64,000 nucleotides of DNA from JAHEEL01 sp963715255 (GCA_963715255.1 CAVQRN010000006.1:128404-192403); one strand, 5' to 3'; numbered from the stretch's first letter, positions 1-9,996 are shown. The notes: generated from the letters alone by a model not told the origin. Made by a program: numbers and translations.

Positions 1-35
1 TTGGCGCTGTTCGGAGGAACCGATACATTACCGCC

Positions 36-1430
36 ATGACCGATCGATCCATCGTTCCCGTCATCCTCTCAGGAGGGGCCGGCAGCCGCCTGTGGCCCGC
101 GTCACGGAGCCGACAACCGAAGCAACTGCTCTCACTGGTGGAAGACCGGACGATGCTCTTGATGACCATCCAGCGCACTGATGCGGTATCCGCCGCAGGT
201 GCGCCGCTCATCGTGTGCAACGAGGACCAACGGTCAGGAATCGAGCGCGAACTCGCGAAATCCGGACATTCCGACGCCGCCCTCATCCTCGAGCCAATCG
301 GGAGGAATACGGCTCCGGCGACCGCAGTCGCCGCGCTCCAACTCACCGCAGACGGCGCCGATCCGATCTTGTTCGTGATGCCCGCCGATCACGTGATCAG
401 GAACGAGCGGGCGTTCAGCGAGGCCGTGGATCTCGCCGCCGGGTTCGCCGAAAAGGGGTACCTCTTGACGTTCGGGATCGACCCGACCGGCCCTGAGACC
501 GGGTACGGCTACATCCGGTTTGGTGATCCACTTGCCGAGGGCGTGCACATCGTTGAGGAGTTTCGAGAGAAGCCGGACCGCGCCACCGCGGACGAGTACC
601 TCGCGAGCGGCCGCTACCTGTGGAACAGCGGCATCTTCATGTTCCTGGCTTCACGATTCCTCGTCGAACTCGAAACACATGCACCCGGCGTACTCGATGC
701 CGCACGAGCCGCCCTCGCCGGCGCCGAACGCGACGGACCCGTGACGCGTCTCGACGAGACCGCGTTCGCTGCGGCGCCGTCGATCTCGATCGACTACGCC
801 GTCATGGAGCACACCTCATCAGCGGCCGTGGTGCCGATCCACACGGGATGGAGCGATGTCGGATCGTGGGCGGCGTTGTGGGAACTCGCGCAGCATGACG
901 AGAACGGCAATGTGGTTGTCGGGGACGTGGAGATCATCGACGTAGGGGACAGCTACGTGAGGAGCAGCGGGCGACTCGTGGCGGCGATCGGCCTCGACAA
1001 CGTAGTGATCGTCGATACGCCGGATGCCACCCTCGTAAGTCGACGCGACCGCTCCCAAGACGTGAAGGCAATCGTCGATCGTCTCAAGGAACAAGGACGG
1101 TCCGAAGTGGACACCGATGGTTCCGAGCTTCGGTCGTGGGGCGCGTTCACCACACTCGACCGCGGGCAGGGATACCGGGTCCGTCGGCTGCACATCGAAC
1201 CTGGCGCCGCGATGCCGGTCCAAACACACGAGGATCGTTTGGAACACTGGATCGTCACCCGCGGTACCGCACGAGTTCACCTCGGCGGCACGGCACGCCT
1301 CGTTCCCGAACACGAATCCGTGCTCATACCCGGCGGCGAGACCCACCAGTTCGAGAACGTGTCTGGAGCGGAAGCTCTCGAGATGATCGAAGTCAGTTTC
1401 GGCACCCAAAACGGAGAGGATGAAGGATGA
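36..1430 (+). CDS. manC: Mannose-1-phosphate guanylyltransferase with C-terminal cupin (ManC/AlgA type)
   Basis: Makes GDP-mannose from GTP and mannose-1-phosphate in the cytoplasm, for glycan or mannolipid synthesis. The N-terminus has the nucleotidyltransferase signature GGAGSRLWP followed by PKQLL, and the last ~110 residues form a type II cupin (mannose-6-phosphate isomerase-like, with HEDRLEHW and PGGETHQFEN). The length of 464 residues is usual for bifunctional ManC/AlgA proteins. The ATG at 36 has a GGAGG about 19 nt upstream, a rather long spacing. The gene overlaps the next gene by ATGA. Whether the cupin still isomerises mannose-6-phosphate cannot be told from sequence alone. Confidence 0.93.
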   Translation: MTDRSIVPVILSGGAGSRLWPASRSRQPKQLLSLVEDRTMLLMTIQRTDAVSAAGAPLIVCNEDQRSGIERELAKSGHSDAALILEPIGRNTAPATAVAALQLTADGADPILFVMPADHVIRNERAFSEAVDLAAGFAEKGYLLTFGIDPTGPETGYGYIRFGDPLAEGVHIVEEFREKPDRATADEYLASGRYLWNSGIFMFLASRFLVELETHAPGVLDAARAALAGAERDGPVTRLDETAFAAAPSISIDYAVMEHTSSAAVVPIHTGWSDVGSWAALWELAQHDENGNVVVGDVEIIDVGDSYVRSSGRLVAAIGLDNVVIVDTPDATLVSRRDRSQDVKAIVDRLKEQGRSEVDTDGSELRSWGAFTTLDRGQGYRVRRLHIEPGAAMPVQTHEDRLEHWIVTRGTARVHLGGTARLVPEHESVLIPGGETHQFENVSGAEALEMIEVSFGTQNGEDEG

Positions 1431-1777
1431 CCGGTCCCCTGATCATCATCGTCGTGGTCATCGTCGTCGTCGGCGGCATGGTCATGCTCTCGCGCACCGG
1501 GAGCCAGCGCAAGAAGGAAGCCATCGCCGACCTTCAACGCGAGAAGGAAGCCCTCCGAGTCCTCGACATTCTCGACCTCGTGAACGAAGAGGTCCGTGAG
1601 ACCGGCATCGCCGAACTCCCGGGAGCCGAAGGAATCGACCCGGTGGTTCTGCTCAAAGTCTGGAAGCGCGACCGCGAAGCCTGCAGCGAGGGCGAAGGTC
1701 GATTTGTCGTCTCGGACGGTGTAGAGCCGTCGGCAGCGAAGGAAGCCGACGTCATGTTCGAGTGCGTGGCCGAGTAG
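1427..1777 (+). CDS. Small single-pass membrane protein, unknown function
   Basis: This 116-residue protein starts at an ATG overlapping the manC stop codon (ATGA), so it is probably co-translated with manC. Residues about 4-22 are a strong hydrophobic segment (Ile/Val-rich). A charged Lys/Glu-rich, probably coiled-coil stretch follows (about residues 25-60), then a soluble tail with two Cys. I do not recognise a family. The C-terminus ends VAE-stop, encoded by GCCGAGTAG, the same 9-mer that forms tandem repeats after other genes in this window. It is probably a membrane-anchored accessory protein; the function is not inferable. Confidence 0.7.
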   Translation: MTGPLIIIVVVIVVVGGMVMLSRTGSQRKKEAIADLQREKEALRVLDILDLVNEEVRETGIAELPGAEGIDPVVLLKVWKRDREACSEGEGRFVVSDGVEPSAAKEADVMFECVAE

Positions 1778-1800
1778 CAGAGCAAGAACGGCAGGCTGCG

Positions 1801-1920
1801 GGTCCCCGTACCCAGGGTTTGTGTCCCCGCATGCGGCGCCCCCAACCCGCGGAACGGGAGCGCCCCCGTACCCAGGGTTTGTGTCCCCGCATGCGGCGCC
1901 CCCAGCCCGCGGAAGGGGAG
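1801..1920 (+). repeat. Gene-end repeat family A, tandem pair (copies 1 and 2)
   Basis: Two 60-bp units in tandem (1801-1860 and 1861-1920), nearly identical. The core reads ACCCAGGGTTTGTGTCCCC, then a short hairpin CCGC-AT-GCGG, then CCCGCGGAA. The pair lies about 25 nt after the stop codon of the gene at 1427-1777 and in the same orientation. Related single copies follow stop codons at 17,401, 19,817, 20,881 (minus) and 38,873 (minus). Confidence 0.85.
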
Positions 1921-1973
1921 CGTCCCCTCGATCCCGGGACTCGCGGCACAGACGACCGCTAGCCTCGACGGCT

Positions 1974-2513
1974 ATGAATGTCGTTGCGGTCTTCGGTGCA
2001 TCCTCCCCGGTCCCTGGTGAACCCGTCTACGCGGACGGAATCCGCTGCGGGCGACTCCTCGCAGAGGCAGGATTCGCCGTCGCGACCGGCGGCTACGCAG
2101 GCTTGATGGAAGCCGTCTCGCTCGGCGCGGCTGAAGCCGGGGGCCGAGCCATCGGGGTCACCGTCCCCGACGTGTTCCCGGATCGTCCTGGTGGCAACGC
2201 CCACCTCACCGAAGAGACACGGACCGCATCCTTGCTCGAACGCATCCACGAAATGGTTGATCTCTCGGTTGCCTCGATCGCTATGCCCGGCTCTCTTGGA
2301 ACGGCAACGGAACTCCTCGTGGCATGGAACCTCGCCTATGTGGCTCGGTTCAACGGTGCAACGCCGAAGCCGGTCATTGCTGTTGGAGAACAGTGGCGGC
2401 GCCTTGTCCCGCTCCTCACCGAGGAACTCCTGACCGATGGATCGCTCGTAACGTTGGTCGACACCGTTGACGAAGCCGTACAGAGCGTCTCTGCAACCGC
2501 TCGCTGCCAATGA
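1974..2513 (+). CDS. LOG-like / putative lysine decarboxylase family protein (TIGR00725-like)
   Basis: This 179-residue Rossmann-like protein belongs to the family misnamed lysine decarboxylase; characterised members are cytokinin-activating phosphoribohydrolases acting on nucleoside monophosphates. It shows the N-terminal VAVFGAS strand, a TGGYAGLMEAVS motif and a variant of the PGGxGTxxE motif (MPGSLGTATELL, about residues 105-116). The second glycine of PGG is Ser here, so activity is uncertain. The ATG at 1974 is chosen because everything upstream in frame is repeat DNA. Its stop overlaps the start of the osmoprotectant ATPase by ATGA, an unexpected operon partner. Confidence 0.75.
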   Translation: MNVVAVFGASSPVPGEPVYADGIRCGRLLAEAGFAVATGGYAGLMEAVSLGAAEAGGRAIGVTVPDVFPDRPGGNAHLTEETRTASLLERIHEMVDLSVASIAMPGSLGTATELLVAWNLAYVARFNGATPKPVIAVGEQWRRLVPLLTEELLTDGSLVTLVDTVDEAVQSVSATARCQ

Positions 2514-3598
2514 TCGACCTGCAGGATCTGACGAAGATCTTCCCCGGCACCGTCGCGCCTGCCGTCGATCGACTCACCCTTCATATCGAGCGCGGGGAGA
2601 TTGCCGTCTTCGTTGGGCCATCGGGATGCGGCAAGACGACGACGCTGAAGATGATCAATCGTCTGGTCGAGCCAACTTCCGGCACGATTCGAATCGAAGG
2701 CCGTTCTGCCGACGCCGTTCCCGTGCATGAACTCAGACGCGGCATCGGCTACGTCATCCAGCAGATCGGCCTCTTCCCGCACCGGACGATCCGCCAGAAC
2801 ATGGCCACCGTCCCCGGGCTCCTGAATTGGGACAAGAAGCGAATCGCCGAGCGGGTCGACGAGCTCGCCGATCTCGTCGCCCTCGATCCGGACATGCTCG
2901 ACCGGTACCCTGCCGAACTCTCCGGTGGTCAGCGCCAGCGCGTCGGCGTTGCCCGCGCGTTGGCGGCCGATCCCCCGGTCCTCCTGATGGACGAGCCGTT
3001 CGGCGCCGTGGACCCCATCGTGCGGGCCCACCTCCAGGATGAGCTCCTCGATCTCCAGCGGCGGCTTCGCAAGACCATCGCTCTCGTAACACATGACATC
3101 GACGAGGCAATCAAGCTGGGTGACCGCGTCGCGATCCTGAGTGAGGGTGGCCATCTCGAGCAGTACGGGCCACCCGCCGACATCCTGCGCGACCCGGCGA
3201 ATCCTTTCGTCGCAGACTTCCTCGGCACCGACCGTGGGATCAAGCGGCTCTCGCTGATCCCGATCTCCGATCTCGATCTCGAGACCGGCCCCGTAGTCGA
3301 TCGTTCGGCGACGTACGCCGAGGCGGTGGCTACCGCTCTGGAGTACGGCACCGACTGGATTGCTGTACGAGACGGGATCAGGATCGACGGCTGGATTCGG
3401 ATCGCCGACATCCCGGGCGACGGGCCGGGACTGGTCGATGCCGAACCATTTCAGACCCGACTCACGGAAGACTCCACCCTCAAGGAAGCGCTCGATGCGA
3501 TCGTCTCGTCGCATACGTCGGTGGCCGCCGTGTTCGATGGCCCCGAACTTCTCGGCATGATCACCGCCGACGCCGTCAGCCGCGAGATTCTCCGGTGA
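2510..3598 (+). CDS. opuCA: Osmoprotectant/glycine betaine ABC transporter ATP-binding protein (OpuCA/ProV type)
   Basis: ATPase that powers a quaternary-amine (glycine betaine, choline or carnitine) importer at the inner face of the membrane. Walker A is GPSGCGKTTT, the Q-loop lies in VIQQIGLFPH, the ABC signature is LSGGQRQRVGVARAL and Walker B is VLLMDEPFGAVDP, all in residues about 35-185. Residues about 245-360 resemble the CBS module that senses ionic strength in OpuA-type ATPases; only the last CBS-like repeat is easy to see. It overlaps its neighbours on both sides by 4 nt, giving a tight operon with two permeases and a binding protein. Confidence 0.92.
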   Translation: MIDLQDLTKIFPGTVAPAVDRLTLHIERGEIAVFVGPSGCGKTTTLKMINRLVEPTSGTIRIEGRSADAVPVHELRRGIGYVIQQIGLFPHRTIRQNMATVPGLLNWDKKRIAERVDELADLVALDPDMLDRYPAELSGGQRQRVGVARALAADPPVLLMDEPFGAVDPIVRAHLQDELLDLQRRLRKTIALVTHDIDEAIKLGDRVAILSEGGHLEQYGPPADILRDPANPFVADFLGTDRGIKRLSLIPISDLDLETGPVVDRSATYAEAVATALEYGTDWIAVRDGIRIDGWIRIADIPGDGPGLVDAEPFQTRLTEDSTLKEALDAIVSSHTSVAAVFDGPELLGMITADAVSREILR

Positions 3599-4281
3599 TC
3601 GTCTTCGTACAGGCCGCCGGCGGTTTCTTCTCGTGGGAGTGGGTTGTCAACCATCTCGACGACATCTGGGACCGCACCGTTGAGCACCTCATGCTCACCG
3701 CCATCGCCGTCACTGTCGGCATGGCGATCAGCCTCGCTCTGTCCATCGTGGCGTTGCGGTACCGATGGACCTACACGCCGATCACGTGGTTCACTGGCGT
3801 CCTCTACACGATCCCGAGTCTCGCTCTGTTCGCCTTCCTGGTCCCGGTCACGGGCCTCTCCGTCCTCACCGCCGAGATCGGCCTGGTGTCATATACGCTG
3901 CTGATCCTGATCAGGAACACGGTCGCCGGTATCGACGGCGTGCCGCCCGCCACGGTGGAGTCGGCTCGCGGCATGGGCTACACGAGCCGAGGGCTCTTCT
4001 TCGCTGTTGAGCTTCCGCTCGCTCTTCCGGTGATCATCGCTGGGATCCGGATCGCATCAGTCACAACGATCGGACTCGTCACCATCACCGCCCTGATCGG
4101 CCAGGGCGGTCTCGGGTTCTTCATTCTCAGGGGGCTGAACCTCTTCTACTCGCCGATAGGGACGACCCAGATCGTGGTTGGCACCGTCGTCTCCGTGGCC
4201 CTGGCAGTGGCCGTCGATCTCACCCTCGTCGGCGTTCAACGGCTGGCGACACCGTGGTCGACAAGGAGGGCGGCGGCGTGA
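3595..4281 (+). CDS. opuCB: Osmoprotectant ABC transporter permease 1
   Basis: Integral membrane permease of 228 residues with about six hydrophobic segments, the usual size for OpuCB/OpuCD. The EAA-like cytoplasmic loop, which docks on the ATPase, reads ESARGMGYTSRGLFFAVELPL at about residues 122-142. The GTG start at 3595 overlaps the stop of opuCA by 4 nt. With the second permease it would form the membrane channel of the osmoprotectant importer. Confidence 0.9.
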   Translation: MIVFVQAAGGFFSWEWVVNHLDDIWDRTVEHLMLTAIAVTVGMAISLALSIVALRYRWTYTPITWFTGVLYTIPSLALFAFLVPVTGLSVLTAEIGLVSYTLLILIRNTVAGIDGVPPATVESARGMGYTSRGLFFAVELPLALPVIIAGIRIASVTTIGLVTITALIGQGGLGFFILRGLNLFYSPIGTTQIVVGTVVSVALAVAVDLTLVGVQRLATPWSTRRAAA

Positions 4282-4988
4282 TCGAGTTCCTCGGTGAGGT
4301 GATCGCCTGGTTCGGGGACCCGGCGAACTGGTTTGGACCAGCCGGAATTCTCAATCGACTCCGAGAACACGTTCAGATCACGGTGGCCGCGACGGCCGTC
4401 TCCACGGTCGTCGCAATCCCCCCCGCCGTTTGGCTCGCTCACCGGCGGATTGGTGGGTCCTTCGTCGTCGCCGCCGTGAACATCGGCCGGGCGATTCCAT
4501 CGTTCGCGATCGTTGTGCTCTTCCTTCCGATCAGTATCCGGCTCGGTCTTGGCATCGGGTTCTGGCCGACGTTCCTCGCATTGCTGTTCCTCGCCGTTCC
4601 GCCGATGTTCACCAACTCCTACACCGGGGTTGCCGGGGTCGATCCCGACCTCGTCGAGGCGTCTCTCGGGATGGGCATGACGGACCATGAGGTGCTGATG
4701 AAGGTGGAGAGCCCGATGGCGTCGCCCGTGATCCTCGCAGCAGTTCGCGTCGCTGCCGTTCAGGTCGTCGCGACCGCCACACTCGGAGCCCTCGTGGGCT
4801 GGGGCGGTCTTGGACGCTTCATCGTCGACGGCTTCGCTGTTCGCAACAACGTTGTCGTCTTCGCTGGTGCACTCCTCGTCGCAGCGCTCGCCATCGTCAC
4901 CGACGTCGTCCTCAGTTCGGTTGAGCGGCGTGTCGTGCCGGCGACACTCCGGTCGCGTTCCGAAGGGGTTGAATCCGTCGTCGCATGA
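4278..4988 (+). CDS. opuCD: Osmoprotectant ABC transporter permease 2
   Basis: Second permease of the importer, about 236 residues with several membrane spans and an EAA-like loop (EASLGMGMTDHEVLMKVE). I chose the GTG at 4278 because it overlaps the preceding stop by 4 nt and has AAGGAGG about 9 nt upstream; another GTG at 4254 is possible but sits before that ribosome-binding site. The substrate-binding gene follows after 73 nt. Confidence 0.9.
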   Translation: MIEFLGEVIAWFGDPANWFGPAGILNRLREHVQITVAATAVSTVVAIPPAVWLAHRRIGGSFVVAAVNIGRAIPSFAIVVLFLPISIRLGLGIGFWPTFLALLFLAVPPMFTNSYTGVAGVDPDLVEASLGMGMTDHEVLMKVESPMASPVILAAVRVAAVQVVATATLGALVGWGGLGRFIVDGFAVRNNVVVFAGALLVAALAIVTDVVLSSVERRVVPATLRSRSEGVESVVA

Positions 4989-5061
4989 GGTGGGAAGAAC
5001 TCGCTCAATTGTGGGGTTGCTCCCGCTAGGTTGACCGACAATCAAGGAACGGGAGGAACCC

Positions 5062-5981
5062 ATGCGGACACATGCCCGCAGGACCATCGCCGGGGCGACC
5101 ATCGTCGCGTTCGCGGCTCATCGCGGCCGCGTGCGGGTCGGGTGACGATGGCGGAACTATCGAAGGCCCCACAATCACTATCGGATCGGCGAACTTCAGC
5201 GAGAACGCGCTGGTCGCCGAGATATACGCACAAGCACTCGAATCTGAGGGCTACCAGGTCGAACGCAAACTCAATATCGGAAGTCGCGAGATCTACGCGC
5301 CGGCGCTCGAAGCGGGCGAGCTGGATCTCATCCCCGAGTACATCGGGACGATGCTGACATACCTCGGAGGTACGCCTTCGCCGGACTCCGCTGAGACACA
5401 CGCCGCCCTCCAGGAGGCCTGGGAATCGAAGGGCATCGAGGTACTCGATTTCGCGCCTGCCCAGGACAAGAACGGCTTCGTCGTCACGAGGGCGACCGCC
5501 GAGGCCCTCGCTCTGGCGGACGGTCTCCGATCTCGCGGCGCACAATGGAACGCTCGTCCTCGGTGGACCACCAGAGTGCCCGGAGCGTGAGTTCTGCTTG
5601 CAGGGACTCGAGAGCGTCTACGGCCTCAGCTTCGCGGAGTTCCGCCCGCTCGACGTCGGAGGCCCGATCACCGTGGCAGCGCTCGAGGGCAATGAGATCC
5701 AGGTCGGACTCATGTTCACGAGCGACGGGACGATCGTGGCGAAGGACTTCGTGCTGCTGGAGGACGACAAGGGTCTCCAGCCGGCCGAGAACCTCGCACC
5801 GGCGGTCCGTTCCGAGATCATCGAGGCCTACGGAGACAAGTTCGCGGAGACGCTCAAGAAGGTCTCGTCGAAGCTGACAACAGCAGAATTGACGGCCATG
5901 AACAAGCTCGTCGGGATCGACGGCCAAGACCCGGAGCAGGTAGCGACCGACTGGTTGAAGGCGATTGGGGTTACTGGGTAG
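5062..5981 (+). CDS. opuCC: Glycine betaine/osmoprotectant-binding lipoprotein (OpuCC/OpuAC family), frameshifted
   Basis: Extracytoplasmic binding component of the importer. Reading from the ATG at 5062 gives a basic N-terminus and hydrophobic core, but the frame must shift near 5114 to reach the lipobox (IAAAC) and the mature start (TITIGSANFSENALVAEIY). A second shift near 5521 is needed to read NGTLVLGGPPECPEREF and the C-terminal half. Both shifts look like one extra base. If corrected, the protein is a full-length OpuAC-family protein of about 300 residues. Sequencing error is more likely than decay because the rest of the operon is intact and the protein sequence is well conserved on each side. 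It is followed by repeat DNA and a strong terminator. Confidence 0.85.
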
Positions 5982-6080
5982 CCGAGTAGCCGAGTAGCCG
6001 AGTAGCCGAGTAGCTGAGTAGACTGGGTAGCCGAGTAGACCGAGTAGCCGAGTAGCTGAGTAACCGAGTAGCCGAGTAGC
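5982..6080 (+). repeat. Gene-end repeat family B: tandem GAGTAGCCG array
   Basis: About eleven imperfect copies of a 9-bp unit (GAGTAGCCG, with variants such as GAGTAGCTG and GAGTAGACC) begin at the stop codon of the osmoprotectant-binding gene (the TAG is part of the array) and run to the terminator. Related arrays lie at 28,478-28,505, 36,774-36,866, 49,157-49,236 and 55,232-55,263, always at gene 3' ends. Confidence 0.9.
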
Positions 6081-6105
6081 TGGCGGCGGGAGTTCCCGCC
6101 GCCAG
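6080..6105 (+). terminator. Rho-independent terminator after the osmoprotectant operon
   Basis: Perfect 12-bp inverted repeat (CTGGCGGCGGGA / TCCCGCCGCCAG) with a 2-nt loop, followed by CTTTCTTT on the plus strand. It lies between the convergent osmoprotectant operon and the minus-strand gene at 6124. Confidence 0.85.
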
Positions 6106-6123
6106 CTTTCTTTGGCCCTCGTC

Positions 6124-6931
6124 CTATGCCTCGCTCCTCGCTACCCCCACGACCACACCAATGAGTCCGGCCACCGCGATAACAGAGCCGGCACTCGCGA
6201 GAACGAGACCCTCGGTCCGCAGCGAGCGGGTGAAGACGGCGTAGCCGTTGGTCACGAGGACGCGGGTAAGTCCATCTCCAATCCGAGCGATAGCAAGCGA
6301 CCCACCGAACGTCGCCCATGCGTACACACCGATCCCCGCGATCAACGCTGCCAAACCGACGGTGATCAGAGCGATCGATCGGCGGCGAGAGAGCATCACC
6401 AGGGCAACCGCAAGGAACACCCCGGCTGCTGCAGCGAAGACGGAGACGAGCGGAAAGCCAGCCTGCCACCCTGCCCACGAAGGGCAACGCATCAGCGTCG
6501 AGGATCACGACGGCTTCGAACGCATCGACCGGCACCAACTCGGCCAATTCGGGTGCGATCTGCGCGATCGGAGCTACCAGCACTGCACGCACGTCGGTCA
6601 GGTCCGCCATGAACGGACCATCAGAAGACGGTGAGACGATGTGTCGGTGACCCTCAACGATCAGGCGATCGAAGACGCTGTCGAACGCGCCGGAGTCGAG
6701 CAGCACGACCGTGGCACGCTCTCCTGCACCGCGAACGAGGGCAAGGAGCGGAACTGCATCGACCGCCTCATCCATCAGCCGGGCCGCGATTGCCTTCTGC
6801 GACGAGTCCATTGCAAGCACTTCGACGGCCTGCTCCCGAAACGCCTCTTCGCTCGCAACGGATCGATCCATCCAGAACGCAACGGCCGACGTGAACGTCA
6901 AGACCGAGATCAGCGCTGGGATGGCGAACAC
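6124..6931 (-). CDS. Membrane protein with large extracytoplasmic loop, unknown function, frameshifted
   Basis: Two minus-strand frames join near 6455-6490 to make one plausible protein. The N-terminal part (to about 6490) has one membrane segment (FAIPALISVLTFTSAVAF), then about 130 residues with conserved-looking soluble sequence. The C-terminal part (6124-6480) has three more hydrophobic segments. The start is unresolved: GTG at 6931 is in frame, but the frame stays open upstream and a GAGGAG lies at 6957-6962. I do not recognise the family. It is divergent from the peptide transporter operon that starts at 7095. Confidence 0.55.
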
Positions 6932-7094
6932 CGTGACGACGGTGCGGATGGGACACTCCTCGAAATCGGCGCGAACCCTACCGACCGACGCAGACAACGC
7001 CGGTCGTATCCGTCGACCTCGTGCGTTCACGAATGTGACTAGCGTTGAGGCTGCCGATCTACCGGATCGGTCCCTACAGGGGAAGGAGGCACCC

Positions 7095-8827
7095 TTGAAA
7101 CGATTCAGCAAATTGATTGTCCTCGTCTTCGTGATGGCCCTCATCGCGGCGGCTTGTGGGTCGTCATCGGACGACACGACCACGACCACCGCAGCAAGCG
7201 GCACGGACGAGACAACAACGACCACCGCAGCAAGCGGTACGGACGAGACAACAACGACCACCGTCGCAGCAAGTGATTTCACCGGCCTGATGGTCGAGGC
7301 GGCCTGTGACGACGAGACGAACACGAGCGAGATCAACTACATCAAGGCGGTGGATGAGTACACCGTGGAGATTCAGTTGTGCCAGGTAGACGTGGCATTC
7401 CCCTCGAAGATTGCGTTCTCCGCGTTCGGCATCGTTCCACAGGAGTACATGGACGCAAATAGTGGTGGCGGCGCACTCGTCGACGCACCGATCGGCACCG
7501 GCCCCTACATGCTCCAGCAGTGGGACAAGGGCAACCAGATGGTCATGGAGATCAATCCGAACTACTGGGGTACGCCGGCCGAGACCGACACACTCGTCTT
7601 CAAGTGGAGTTCCGAGGCTGCACAGCGCTTCCTCGAACTCCAGGCCGGTACTGTCGACGGAATCGACAACCCAGGCCGTGACGATTTCGCGACGATCCAG
7701 GACTCCCCGGACCTGTTGCTCGAAGAACGCGCAGGGACCAACATCTTCTATCTCGGTCTGAACCGGGACAAGGAGCCGTTCGGCGACGAGAAGGTTCGCC
7801 AGGCGATGGCCATGGCCCTCGACCGTGGACGCATTGTCGACAACTTCTACCCACCGGGTTCGTTGGTTGCCGACCAGTTCCTGCCACCACCCATCTTCGG
7901 GTACACCCCGCAGCCCACGTGGTATGACCAGGACATCGAGGCAGCCAAGGCATTGCTCGCCGAGGCGGGCTACCCCGACGGCTTCGATGTGACCTTGAAC
8001 TACCGCGATGTCGTGCGCAGCTACCTGCCCTCGCCGTCAACCGTCGGCCAGGACATCCAGGCCCAGCTCGCCGAGATCGGCGTCAACGTCACCATCGAGG
8101 TCATGGAGTCCGGGGCCTTCCTCGACGCCAGCGACGCCGGTGACTTGACGATGTACATGCTCGGTTGGGGCGCCGACTTCCCTGATGCCATCAATTTCCT
8201 CGACTTCCACTTTGGGAAGAACGCCTCCGACCAGTTCGGTGCCGGCTTCGAGGACATCTGGGCGCTGCTCGATGAGGCTGCATCAACGCCCGACTCGGAC
8301 GCGCGTCTCGTCATCTATGAGCAGGCAACCGAGCTGATCAAGGAGCACGTCCCGATGGTGCCAATCGCCCATGGCGGTTCCGGTGTTGGGTACCTGGCCG
8401 ACGTGACGAATGCGCAAGCGAGCCCACTCGGCAACGAGTACTTCGCGGTGATGGATCCGGAGGACGCGACACCTTCGTGTGGATGCAGAACGCCGAACCC
8501 ATCGGGTTGTACTGCGCCGACGAGACCGACGGTGAGAGCCTCCGTGCCTGCGAACAGATCACGGAACAGCTCCTCGCCTACGAGATCAACGGCACCGCCG
8601 TGATTCCGTCGCTCGCCGAAACGTACGAGCCCAACGCCGACGGCACCTTGTGGACCTTCCACCTTCGTCAGGGTGTGACCTTCCACGACGGCAGCACGTT
8701 GGACGCCAACGACGTCGTGGCGAGCTACGACGCACAATGGGACCTCAACAGCCCGAATCACACCGGTCGTGACGGCAACTTCACGTACTGGGATGCGCTG
8801 TTCGGCTTCAAGAACAACGCCGGCTGA
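7095..8827 (+). CDS. Peptide/solute ABC transporter binding lipoprotein (SBP_bac_5), domain-permuted and frameshifted
   Basis: Lipoprotein that captures substrate for the Dpp/Opp importer encoded next. The TTG start at 7095 has GGAAGGAGG upstream. The signal ends in a lipobox (IAAAC, about residues 16-20), then come two copies of a Thr-rich unit (TTTTTAASGTDE). The mature part starts with the middle domain (ALVDAPIGTGPYML) and later domains; the part normally at the N-terminus (ACEQITEQLL ... WTFHLRQGVTFHDGSTLDAND) is at the C-terminus. A single missing G near 8461 splits the frame just before this segment (FVWMQNAEPIGLYC). Substrate identity (dipeptide, oligopeptide, nickel or other) is unknown. 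Confidence 0.85.
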
Positions 8828-8841
8828 TCGATTGATGAACG

Positions 8842-8885
8842 AGAAGTGGCCGGTGGGGTGTGAACGCACCCCCCCGGCCACTTCT
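8842..8885 (+). terminator. Long hairpin between binding-protein and permease genes
   Basis: Inverted repeat AGAAGTGGCCGG / CCGGCCACTTCT with further pairing inside (TGGGGTG / CACCCC). It is 15 nt after the binding-protein stop and 16 nt before the permease start. It may be a partial terminator or an mRNA-stabilising hairpin that keeps binding-protein expression above permease expression. Confidence 0.75.
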
Positions 8886-8900
8886 GTAACCTTCTGATCC

Positions 8901-9963
8901 ATGGGTCGTTTCCTACTGCGTCGTTTCGTGTCTTCGATCCCGGTGATCATCGGGATCCTTGCCCTTGTGTTCGCCCTGGCACGGATGATCCCGGGCGACC
9001 CATGCCGGGCTGCTCTCGGTGAGCGGGCAACGGACGAGATCTGCGATGCCTACAACGAGCGCTACGGCCTCAACGAGCCGATCGTCGTTCAGTTCGGGAT
9101 CTACATCAGGCGACGTCGCGACCGGTGATCTCGGCGAGTCGTTCCGGTTCGGCGTCCCGGTGACCGACCTCCTCATCCAGCGACTTCCGACCACGATCGA
9201 GCTCGCTGCCGCCGCCCTGTTCATCGCCATCATTGTCGGCGTTCCCCTTGGAATCGTCTCCGCGTATCGGCACAACTCGAAGACCGACGTCGCCACGATG
9301 ATTGGGGCCAACATCGGCGTCGCGATGCCGGTCTTCTGGCTGGGGCTGATGCTGCAGTACGTTTTCGCCGTCTTCCTACGCGACACTCCCCTCGCGTTAC
9401 CCCCGTCCGGCAAACTCGACGCCGGCCTCATCCCGATTCCGTTCTACGAGGCGTGGGGTCTCCCCCAGAACGGGTTCATGGAATTCCTCTCGGAGTTCAC
9501 GGTGATGAACTCACTCGTCACTTTGCAGTGGGAGATCTTCCAGAGCGCCGTCCTCCACCTCATCCTGCCGGCTGTCGCGCTCGCGACGATTCCCATGGCC
9601 ATCATCGCGAGGATGACGCGCTCGTCACTTCTCGACGTACTCGGTCTCGACTACGTGCGTACGGCTCGAGCGAAGGGCTTGCGTGAGCGAAGTGTCGTCC
9701 TCAAGCATGCACTCCGAAACGCGATGCTGCCGGTGGTCACGATCATCGGCCTTTCGTTCGGCCTCCTCCTCGGCGGAGCGATTCTCACCGAGACGATCTT
9801 CAACCTTTCGGGAGTCGGCAAGACCCTCTTCGACGCGATCACTTCCCGTGACTACACCGTCGTACAAGGCTTCACGCTTGTCGTGGCAATCAGCTTCGTG
9901 ATCGTGAACCTGGTCGTCGATCTCCTCTACACCTACCTCGATCCGCGGGTGCGCGTCTCATGA
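8901..9963 (+). CDS. dppB: Peptide ABC transporter permease, DppB/OppB type, frameshifted
   Basis: Inner-membrane permease. The N-terminus is typical of the family (MGRFLLRRFVSSIPVIIGIL, then ARMIPGDP). The frame breaks near 9109, where one extra G turns the expected IYISDVATGD into a stop; the sequence resumes in the next frame and runs to 9963 with the BPD_transp_1 domain and its loop (TARAKGLRERSVVLKHALRNA). With correction, the length is about 350 residues, close to the family norm. Second gene of the operon 7095-12,961. Confidence 0.88.
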
Positions 9964-9996
9964 GCCACGTATCCCGACGACCGACCGCTCGACGAC

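Noticed and set aside
5590..9130. Additional selenocysteine UGA codons at broken frames (for example 5,590 and 9,128)
   Set aside because: The downstream sequence continues in a different frame, not in frame with the TGA, and homologous positions are not Cys. These are frameshifts.
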